From CAZQEZ01 sp964592475 (lineage in GTDB: Bacteria > Bacteroidota > Bacteroidia > Cytophagales > Cyclobacteriaceae), in the NCBI GenBank assembly GCA_964592475.1, contig CAZQEZ010000207.1, positions 1 through 6,668 of the forward strand: 6,668 bases of DNA, given 5' to 3'. The notes below the pieces were generated by a model, which did not search any database, was not told the DNA's origin, and was given only the letters and a program-made list of their open reading frames with translations. Of the stretch, positions 1 through 5,924 are shown piece after piece (the stretch's first letter is position 1; every line of letters begins with the position of its first letter). A program made the translations under genes and the position numbers.

Positions 1-1
1 C

Positions 2-547
2 GAAGACGAAGTGTATGTGGAAGTACTTCCTGCTTTAATCGTGGACTTACCGGAAGAAAAATTGGTGTGTCGGGGTCAGGATGCTTTGCTTACTGTAGGC
101 GAGCCGGGAAATGAATATAGCTGGTACATCAATGGAGTAGAACAAATCAATTTACAAAATGCCCATATCATTAATATCGATACGGCTGGTACCTACAAAG
201 TAGTAGTAGCCAATGAAATTGGATGTAGCGCTTCCGATTCAATGCGGGTATTTCTTACAACCAATAGCATCAATGCCGATTTTCTGGTATCGAGTCTTGC
301 CAATGTAGGCGATAGTTTAAGCTTCATACAATTAACTCAACCTGAGCCAACCTGGTACCTTTGGGAATTTGGAGATGGCTCTAATAGCTACGAATACAAT
401 CCTATTTATACTTATTACATACCTGGTGAATATAAAGTATTATTAACGGCTTCCAATGATGTGTGCACAGATACTTTGAGTAAGAATATTGTAATTCAGT
501 CTTTGAAGCAACTGGATATAGTAACTGGATATAGTAGAAGAGGGTGA
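2..547 (+). CDS. Ig-like/PKD surface protein, 5'-partial, prematurely terminated by a frameshift
   Basis: This is the C-terminal ectodomain of a secreted surface protein whose start lies before the window. The frame is open to the left edge (visible residues begin EDEVYVEV), so the GTG at 11 is an internal valine and not a start. The first visible module, about bases 35-260, is Ig-like: a cysteine after the first strand (LVCRGQDALLTV), a central SWYING, and the ending AGTYKVVV...GCSAS typical of Bacteroidota Ig-like modules. A PKD domain follows at about 265-500, with the hallmark WEFGDGS (FGDG at 368-379) and GEYKVLLTA. The frame then enters a 13-bp tandem duplication and ends in unrelated residues (TGYSRRG) at a TGA at 545-547. 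The T9SS sorting domain that should follow is in another frame at 525-815. As written, the product would reach the periplasm if it has a signal peptide upstream, but it would lack its outer-membrane export signal. The domain calls are solid; the ligand is unknown. Confidence 0.85.
   Translation, partial: EDEVYVEVLPALIVDLPEEKLVCRGQDALLTVGEPGNEYSWYINGVEQINLQNAHIINIDTAGTYKVVVANEIGCSASDSMRVFLTTNSINADFLVSSLANVGDSLSFIQLTQPEPTWYLWEFGDGSNSYEYNPIYTYYIPGEYKVLLTASNDVCTDTLSKNIVIQSLKQLDIVTGYSRRG
510..536 (+). repeat. 13-bp perfect tandem duplication causing a frameshift
   Basis: Two adjacent copies of the unit aactggatatagt (510-522 and 523-535) plus one further matching base at 536. Period-13 identity holds from 510 to 536 and breaks on both sides. 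Thirteen is not a multiple of three, so the second copy shifts the frame. The first copy reads LDIV in the upstream frame (512-523) and the second reads LDIV in the downstream frame (525-536), the footprint expected of a duplication inside a coding region. Removing either copy joins ...SLKQLDIV directly to EEGDFDLLLAVEDLKIYPNP.... It could be a fixed mutation, a reversible slippage switch, or a sequencing/assembly artefact. Confidence 0.95.
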
Positions 548-554
548 CTTTGAT

Positions 555-815
555 TTGTTGCTGGCGGTAGAGGATCTGAAAATTTATCCTAATCCGGTCA
601 ATAATTATTTCAATCTGGAAATGAAATTGTCACGCCCTGCTCATTTTCAGGTGTTTCTTTATTCACTCAATGGCGTAGTTCTTAAAAGCTTTAGTGGTGA
701 AGGTAAGGTAATTAAGCAAACTATCAATACCAGTAGATTTATTCATGGGTTGATGTTGATGCGAATTGTTATTAACCACGATATTGTAATTTCTAAACGA
801 ATTTTAAAATTGTAG
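555..815 (+). pseudogene. T9SS type A sorting domain, out-of-frame 3' fragment of the upstream gene
   Basis: This fragment encodes a complete type A T9SS C-terminal sorting domain. It has the diagnostic LKIYPNPVNNYFNLEM near its start, then a beta-rich stretch with VFLYSLNGVVLKSF, and ends in the basic SKRILKL. In intact cargo this domain directs translocation across the outer membrane and is usually cleaved on export. The frame is open back to 525, just after stops at 519-524. The only plausible starts are TTG codons at 555 and 558, with no signal peptide, so I regard it as the severed tail of the gene at 2-547 and not as an independent gene. One oddity: where type A domains usually have G-L/I-Y before the last strand, this one reads HGLMLMRIVI, which may be mild decay. 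The stop at 813-815 lies one base before the next start. Confidence 0.85.
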
Positions 816-816
816 C

Positions 817-1953
817 ATGAGCCGTGTTTTTATTATCATATCTTTTGTATTAATTGCTACAGTTGGGTTTGCGCAAGACAAAAAATGCGTTTTTAAACCT
901 GCTATAGGATTTAATATTAAACAGCATGCCAGGATAACCATTGCGGATTCAATTATTATTCCAGTGGTGGTTCATGTGGTTTATCATACGCAATCTCAAA
1001 ATATATCGAATGCCCAGGTCCACTCGCAAATAAGGCAGCTCAATAGTTATTTCAATGATATTGCCGCTGCTAATGAATACCCGGAGTACAATGAAATAAT
1101 AGCCAAAGCTAATATCTTCTTCAGCATGGCTCGAAATGATTATACTGGTAACCCTACCACCAGCATTACTCGCACTTATACCACTAAGCAAAGATTTGCT
1201 GGTTTAGACATTACTAACCCGGAGCAAGAGGGCGTAAGTGCCTGGGATCCTGCCCGATACCTCAATATTTGGGTTGGAGATCTGCCGGATAATGTAGTGG
1301 GTATTGCAGGTAATGCTGTGAATGGTAATAATTTTGACGGTGTAATTATTGATTATCAGGCTTTTGGTACTAGCGGTACCGCTACCAGTCCCACGCATTT
1401 AGGCAAAACACTGGTACATGAAATCGGCCATTATTTAGGACTACAGCATCTGGAAGGTACCGGTGGCTGCGATAGCGACGATGGAATCGAAGACACACCT
1501 TTACAAGCCGCTTCTATTTATAATTGCATTTCCAACCAGCAATCTTGTCAACAAGTGTCCATGGTAAATAACTTTATGAATTTACTAGAAGATGATTGTG
1601 CTCAGTTTTTTACCCGGGGCCAGGTTGAGCACATGCGCCATTTTTATTTCAATTATCGACCGCTATTACAAGGAGATATCACTAATGTAGTGAGTAGTGT
1701 GCAAACAGATATTCATAGGCATGCATGGCAGATCATACCAAATCCGGCAAGCACATTTATTCAAATAGAATGGAATAATTCGCATCATCGGATTAGCCAA
1801 GTATCTGTTTTCTCATCTTGTGGTCAAAAAATATATTCTAATGCTATTCAAAATAGGCAAACAATTGATATTTCCGGAATAGCACCGGGTCTGTATTATG
1901 TAAGTTTAAATAATGGAGAAAAGATGATTACTAAAAAATTTATAAAGCAATGA
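817..1953 (+). CDS. Secreted M43-family zinc metalloprotease with T9SS type A sorting domain
   Basis: Predicted metzincin endopeptidase of the M43 (cytophagalysin/pappalysin) family, exported by the Sec system and then T9SS. Residues 1-19 are a signal peptide (VFIIISFVLIATVGFA, then Q20). A very short pro-segment of about 28 residues with a single cysteine (C24) precedes the catalytic domain, which opens with the family pattern IPVVVHVVYHT at about 48. The zinc site is HEIGHYLGLQH at residues 201-211: H201, H205 and H211 are ligands and E202 is the catalytic base. It is followed by GGCDSDDGIEDTP, a family-typical region likely to bind calcium. The Met-turn is NNFMNL (M254), then DDCAQFFTRGQVEHM, also family-typical. 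From about residue 300 a type A sorting domain begins (IIPNPAS, PNP at 308-310) and ends APGLYYVSLNNGEKMITKKFIKQ. Start: the ATG at 817 lies one base after the preceding stop and directly before the signal peptide. The 378-residue length suits catalytic plus sorting domain only. The substrate is unknown. Confidence 0.93.
   Translation: MSRVFIIISFVLIATVGFAQDKKCVFKPAIGFNIKQHARITIADSIIIPVVVHVVYHTQSQNISNAQVHSQIRQLNSYFNDIAAANEYPEYNEIIAKANIFFSMARNDYTGNPTTSITRTYTTKQRFAGLDITNPEQEGVSAWDPARYLNIWVGDLPDNVVGIAGNAVNGNNFDGVIIDYQAFGTSGTATSPTHLGKTLVHEIGHYLGLQHLEGTGGCDSDDGIEDTPLQAASIYNCISNQQSCQQVSMVNNFMNLLEDDCAQFFTRGQVEHMRHFYFNYRPLLQGDITNVVSSVQTDIHRHAWQIIPNPASTFIQIEWNNSHHRISQVSVFSSCGQKIYSNAIQNRQTIDISGIAPGLYYVSLNNGEKMITKKFIKQ
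1950..1953 (+). other. ATGA stop/start overlap between protease and adhesin genes
   Basis: The ATG of the 1324-residue protein (1950-1952) overlaps the TGA of the protease (1951-1953). This is the classic arrangement for translational coupling and it fixes the downstream start, because a signal peptide follows immediately. It indicates co-transcription of the two genes. Confidence 0.85.
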
Positions 1954-4900
1954 GAAGAGGTTACATAATAGCATTTGTTGTCGCTTTCTTCGGCTTGTTA
2001 TCCCTAACGGCTCATGCTCAGCCATGCCTTTCAGGATGGCTTTATCGCAAAGCCATTGAAGTAAATAATGCTGATGCAGCCAGCAACAACGTGGTAGTAA
2101 ATTATACTTTTGATGGCAAGGCTTTGTTAACTGCCGGCAAACTAAAAATTGATGGCGGAGATATTCGATTTTTGGATTACAATGGCAAAAACCTGGATTA
2201 TTGGTTGGAAACAAGCACGCTCAATAGTAATCAATCGCAGGTATGGATTAAAATAGCCTCACTACCTGTTGGCATTTCTACCATTTATATGTTTTATGGC
2301 AATAGTAGCGGGGTGCCAATAAGCAGTGGTGATAAAGTTTTTACCTTTTTCGATGATTTCTCTGCCGGATCGATTGATAGTAATTTATGGAATATTTGTA
2401 AATCTGCCGATGGCAATATTTATCAATCAGGTGGAAACCTTGTATTGCAAACCGCCAGCGATAATCAAGCCATTGTTACCAGCAAGCAAGCATACGATAG
2501 TAACTTAAAGCTCGAAGTAAAATTTACCAGTATTGATAATGCAGATGCTTTTGCCGGACTAACGGATAATAACTCACGAGGGTACGTGATGTATTACAAC
2601 GGGCAGGGCGCAACTAAAACCATGCAGCTTAAAGTAACTCAGGCTGCTGGTGGCGCTTGCCTTACTTTGAATAGTCAATCGCCTTCTCCCGATGCAACCG
2701 ATGCCTACAACATTACAGGAATATGGCAATTTTGGTGGGAAGCCAGGGGATCACAAAAGCTTGACTGGCCCGGTTCTTTATTAAACCCAGCATCCAGAAA
2801 TGACAATAATTACGATAAGCCGGTACAGGTAAAAGTGAACCTGGGAGCGGTGGCATCTGGCGGCACTACACGTATCGATTGGGTGAGGTTGAAGTCTATA
2901 AATGACCCCAATGTCAATTTCTTTACCGGTAGTGAAGAAGTAGTAGGAGTCACTTTATCCGCTTCTTCCAATGGGCCTTTATGTGCTGGAGACAACATGC
3001 AGCTGTTGGTTAATGGCATACCTGGTGCTTCTTATGTATGGACAGGCCCCAATGGTTTTACTTCTGCTGTGCAAAACCCGGTACTTTTCAATGTTTCTGA
3101 AAAATTTTCCGGTAACTACCAGGTACAAGTTGCTGGTGTGAGCAATTGTGCAGCAGTAATTGCCCAGGTAAATGTGCTAATCAGTCCGGCATCTGAACCG
3201 GGAAATATAAGTGGCAGTACCAACGCATGTGCTGTAGATAATAAAGGCGAAATAAAAGTAGCTGGGTATGTTGGAGAGATCATCCGCTGGGAATCTTCTA
3301 ACGCCGAAAATTCTCCCTGGACAACCATAAACAAAACGGCAGATATTCTTGACTATGAAGATATTGCCCAAACCACCAAGTACAGGGCTATCATTAAAAG
3401 CGGAACGTGTGCGGAAATACCAAGCAAATCAGCCACCATTAATGTAGATGCAGCTAGTAAAGGAGGGTATATTGCCGGTGCAGGTTCGATTTGCCCTGGT
3501 AACAATAGTACTGATTTGCAATTGGCCGATTTCGTGGGTGATATAGCCGGCTGGCAGCAGTCGTCGGATCAAATTAATTGGACCACCATTAATAGTGGCA
3601 ATGCCAAAATAACTGTTGATAATTTAACTAGTACCACTTTTTTCCAGGCCATCGTGCAAAATGGCATTTGTCCTTCGACGATGTCTACTGTTTTTGAATT
3701 AGTAACCAATCCTTTACCGGCTATTGATTTTAATTTTAGTAGCCAGTGTGCAGGTCACCAAGTTGGTTTTGTTAATCAGTCAAGCATAAGTAAGGGGTTT
3801 ATTGCCAGTTACGTGTGGCACTTTGGCGACGGTGGTAGTTCGGTAGATCAGTCTCCGGATTATATCTTTGCTGAAAATGGCGATTTTCAGGTTACGCTCA
3901 AGGCATTTACGGATAAAGGATGTATTGACTCACTAAAAAAGACGGTACAAATATACGCGCTGCCAAAACCTCAGTTTTCTTTTGATAATGCATGTGAAGG
4001 AAATGACGTAAATTTCAACAATGCTTCTTCCATCAGCAGTGGTACCATTACCTCCTATCAATGGATGTTTGACCAATTGGGTAGCAGCAGTAGTATTAAC
4101 CCCCAATTTCAGTTTAACGCATCGGGTGATTTTGAAGTACAGCTTAAGGCTTTTTCCAATTATGGTTGTGAAGACTCCATTCAAAAAACGATTCGCATAT
4201 ATCCTCGCAGTAACCTCGATTTTGAAATTGAAAATGCTTGCCTGGGGCAGCCGGTAAAATTTATCAACAATTCTACTTCAGCTACCGGCGGATTGAGCTT
4301 TAATTGGGATTTTGGCGATAGCAATACTTCCAGTCAGATAAATCCTTCACATTTATACAGTGGTGATGGTGTTTATCAAGTTACTTTAAAAGCCACTTCT
4401 GCTTTGTCTTGTATCGACGAGAAGTCTAAAAATATCACTATTTACCCTCAACCGGATGCAGCTTTTGACGTGCATAACGTGTGCATTTACGATTCAGCGG
4501 TATATGACAACCAAAGTTTTATTACCAATGGAACCTTGAATTATTATTGGCAATATGGTGATGGCAATTTTAGCTACGACAAAAACCCGAAATATCTTTA
4601 TAAAAAGGCAGGTAGCTATGAAGTGAGCCTGGAAATAGCTTCGGCATTTGGTTGTAAAGATTCACAAAGTAAGTTTATTGAAATATTACCTCAGCCTAAA
4701 GCTGCTTTTATAGCAGATAATTCCTGCCTGGGAGAACCGGTCAATTTTCAAAATTTAACAGATGACGAAGAAGGATATTTCTATTCATGGAATTTTGGCG
4801 ATGGCAATTTTTCTAATCAACTTAATCCGGATCATTTGTATAATCAGGATGATCTTTACCAGGCTACCTTGTATGTGGCCTCTGATGAAGGATGTCAGGA

Positions 4901-5924
4901 TTCTGTTTCGCGACCTATAGAAGTGTATCCTTTGCCCCAGCCTTCTTTTACCGTGGCCGGTGTATGCGATGGTGATATTACTCAATTTGAAAATACCAGT
5001 TCCATTGCCTTGGGTACCATCAATAGTTATTTATGGAACTTTGGCGATGGCACCAATGCAGTGATCGAAGCTCCGGCAAAACAATATTTAAACCCGGGCA
5101 AGTATCAGGTGATCTTAGCCACCACCTCTGACCAAGGCTGTAGTGCCTCTACTTCCGGAGAAGCCGTTGTGCATGAAATACCTTTGGCGCGTTTTACCGC
5201 GGAAAATGTATGTAGCGGTGAAGAAGTGATTTTTATCAACCAATCCGATTATGGAGCTGGTGATACATTTTCATGGGCTTTCGGCGATGGCAATACCAGT
5301 CAGGAAACAAGCCCCCGATATTTGTACCAGGATCCTGGCAATTACGAAGTGAAATTGGGCATTATTTCCCGGGAAGGATGTCAGGATTCTGTTTATCAAC
5401 CTCTTGAAGTATATGCCCCGGCCTTTACCAGTATCTCTGCAGATACATCTGTAAGTAAAGGCTATCGGGTAACTTTAAAAGCAACCGGGGGTATCCGTTA
5501 TTTATGGGAACCTATTGACTGGCTCAATAATTCCGATATTGCCAATCCCGAGGCCACCCCTCCGGAAACAACCACCTTTTCAGTTTTCATTACTGATAAA
5601 AATAATTGCCGTGTCGAGCGCCAGGTAAAGGTAGAAGTAATTGAAGATTACCGGGTGGTGCCCAGTAATGTAATGACCCCAGATGGCAACGGAGAAAATG
5701 ATTTCTGGAGCGTGTGGAATATCGAAAGCTATCCTGAAAATGAAATCAGTATTTATAATCGCTGGGGCCAGGAAGTATACCGGCAAAGCAATTATAAAAA
5801 TGACTGGTATGGTACCATTAGTAAAGACATATTGCCTGACGGTACTTACTATTACCTGATTCGATTTGACAATAATCAGGAAAAATATATCGGAGCACTA
5901 AGTATTTTAAGAAACAAAAGATGA
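1950..5924 (+). CDS. Giant multidomain PKD-repeat surface protein (adhesin-like) with T9SS type B sorting domain
   Basis: A 1324-residue cell-surface or secreted protein, probably an adhesin or glycan-binding protein. Domain order: signal peptide 1-23 (AHA|Q cleavage); DUF2341 at about 26-121 (GWLYRKAIEV, GGDIRFLDYNG, YWLETS, then STIYMFYGNSSG); a concanavalin A/LamG-like segment at about 133-330 (opens FFDDFSAGSIDSNLW, ends TRIDWVRLK); an Ig-like module at about 335-415; two homologous Bacteroidota Ig-like repeats at about 419-503 and 506-590 (paired GxIxxW and PWTTIN/NWTTIN motifs); seven PKD domains at about 594-1160; another Ig-like module at about 1163-1230 (YLWEPIDWLN, ANPEATPPETTTFSVFITD); and a type B/CHU_C (gliding-motility-associated) sorting domain at 1236-1324 (MTPDGNGENDFW, ISIYNRWGQEVY, LPDGTYYYLI). 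Type B cargo is retained on, or released from, the surface by T9SS. The start is set by the ATGA overlap and the signal peptide. The following PorP/SprF gene supports the type B assignment. No catalytic site was recognised; the ligand is unknown. Confidence 0.93.
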   Translation: MRRGYIIAFVVAFFGLLSLTAHAQPCLSGWLYRKAIEVNNADAASNNVVVNYTFDGKALLTAGKLKIDGGDIRFLDYNGKNLDYWLETSTLNSNQSQVWIKIASLPVGISTIYMFYGNSSGVPISSGDKVFTFFDDFSAGSIDSNLWNICKSADGNIYQSGGNLVLQTASDNQAIVTSKQAYDSNLKLEVKFTSIDNADAFAGLTDNNSRGYVMYYNGQGATKTMQLKVTQAAGGACLTLNSQSPSPDATDAYNITGIWQFWWEARGSQKLDWPGSLLNPASRNDNNYDKPVQVKVNLGAVASGGTTRIDWVRLKSINDPNVNFFTGSEEVVGVTLSASSNGPLCAGDNMQLLVNGIPGASYVWTGPNGFTSAVQNPVLFNVSEKFSGNYQVQVAGVSNCAAVIAQVNVLISPASEPGNISGSTNACAVDNKGEIKVAGYVGEIIRWESSNAENSPWTTINKTADILDYEDIAQTTKYRAIIKSGTCAEIPSKSATINVDAASKGGYIAGAGSICPGNNSTDLQLADFVGDIAGWQQSSDQINWTTINSGNAKITVDNLTSTTFFQAIVQNGICPSTMSTVFELVTNPLPAIDFNFSSQCAGHQVGFVNQSSISKGFIASYVWHFGDGGSSVDQSPDYIFAENGDFQVTLKAFTDKGCIDSLKKTVQIYALPKPQFSFDNACEGNDVNFNNASSISSGTITSYQWMFDQLGSSSSINPQFQFNASGDFEVQLKAFSNYGCEDSIQKTIRIYPRSNLDFEIENACLGQPVKFINNSTSATGGLSFNWDFGDSNTSSQINPSHLYSGDGVYQVTLKATSALSCIDEKSKNITIYPQPDAAFDVHNVCIYDSAVYDNQSFITNGTLNYYWQYGDGNFSYDKNPKYLYKKAGSYEVSLEIASAFGCKDSQSKFIEILPQPKAAFIADNSCLGEPVNFQNLTDDEEGYFYSWNFGDGNFSNQLNPDHLYNQDDLYQATLYVASDEGCQDSVSRPIEVYPLPQPSFTVAGVCDGDITQFENTSSIALGTINSYLWNFGDGTNAVIEAPAKQYLNPGKYQVILATTSDQGCSASTSGEAVVHEIPLARFTAENVCSGEEVIFINQSDYGAGDTFSWAFGDGNTSQETSPRYLYQDPGNYEVKLGIISREGCQDSVYQPLEVYAPAFTSISADTSVSKGYRVTLKATGGIRYLWEPIDWLNNSDIANPEATPPETTTFSVFITDKNNCRVERQVKVEVIEDYRVVPSNVMTPDGNGENDFWSVWNIESYPENEISIYNRWGQEVYRQSNYKNDWYGTISKDILPDGTYYYLIRFDNNQEKYIGALSILRNKR
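3204..3720 (+). repeat. Two tandem Ig-like repeats of about 88 residues
   Basis: Within the large surface protein, residues about 419-503 and 506-590 are homologous. Each begins with a glycine-rich strand and a cysteine (NISGSTNAC, C427; YIAGAGSIC, C515; spacing 88). Each then has a VGEIIRWESS or VGDIAGWQQS strand, a WTTIN motif, a threonine-rich strand ending TTKYRAIIKSGTC or TTFFQAIVQNGIC, and a final strand. This is a module I recognise from many Bacteroidota surface proteins; it presumably acts as a spacer. The copies are well diverged, so this is an old duplication. Confidence 0.75.
4887..4908 (+). repeat. 22-bp exact direct repeat, copy 1 (PKD 5)
   Basis: This stretch is identical to 5373-5394. 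It encodes EGCQDSV at the end of the fifth PKD domain. The offset is 486 bp (162 codons, two PKD units), so the copies occupy equivalent positions in PKD 5 and PKD 7. Confidence 0.85.
5373..5394 (+). repeat. 22-bp exact direct repeat, copy 2 (PKD 7)
   Basis: Second copy of the stretch at 4887-4908, at the equivalent position near the end of the seventh PKD domain, encoding EGCQDSV. Nucleotide identity, including third codon positions, exceeds that of the other PKD repeats in the array. Confidence 0.85.
5921..5924 (+). other. ATGA stop/start overlap between adhesin and PorP/SprF genes
   Basis: The ATG of the last gene (5921-5923) overlaps the TGA of the adhesin (5922-5924). A signal peptide follows at once, which supports this start. 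The overlap suggests coupled translation of the type B cargo and its likely export partner. Confidence 0.85.

Larger units (their letters stand above)
3729..5430 (+). repeat. Array of seven PKD domains, about 81 residues each
   Basis: Seven tandem PKD (Ig-fold) domains. The first cysteine of each falls at residues 600, 682, 764, 845, 926, 1006 and 1088, so the period is 80-82 residues. Each unit has that cysteine, an F.N.S-type strand, a W.FGDG turn, a G.Y.V.L strand and a second cysteine, usually in GC.DS. The central motif varies: HFGDGG, MFDQLG (second, degenerate), DFGDSN, QYGDGN, NFGDGN, NFGDGT, AFGDGN. Two cysteines in each of the seven units suggest a disulfide in each, giving a stiff, extracellular stalk. 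Edges are approximate to a few residues. Confidence 0.88.

Noticed and set aside
11..13. GTG at 11 as a start for the first gene
   Set aside because: The frame stays open to the window edge and no signal peptide follows; the sequence begins inside an Ig-type domain. The gene is simply cut by the window.
500..560. Programmed ribosomal frameshifting joining the two parts of the first gene
   Set aside because: No slippery heptamer or clear downstream stem-loop is visible, and the 13-bp duplication fully accounts for the frame change.
555..815. Independent small secreted protein
   Set aside because: It would start on TTG inside a conserved sorting domain without a signal peptide, and it joins perfectly to the upstream frame once one repeat copy is removed.
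949..2214. Antisense reading frames opposite the protease and the start of the adhesin
   Set aside because: They lie opposite strong, domain-supported genes, show no recognisable domain, and have the low-complexity look of shadow frames.
3729..5430. CRISPR array or DNA-level satellite
   Set aside because: The periodicity of about 243 bp is a protein repeat (PKD domains) with diverged DNA, not short identical repeats with spacers.
2326..5786. Short overlapping frames on both strands inside the large adhesin gene
   Set aside because: All are embedded in a continuous 1324-codon frame with clear domain structure; none has a recognisable motif.
816..5921. Internal promoters or terminators at the gene junctions
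   Set aside because: The junctions are one base apart or overlap by four bases, and I saw no convincing -7/-33 Bacteroidota promoter or hairpin plus T-tract at them.
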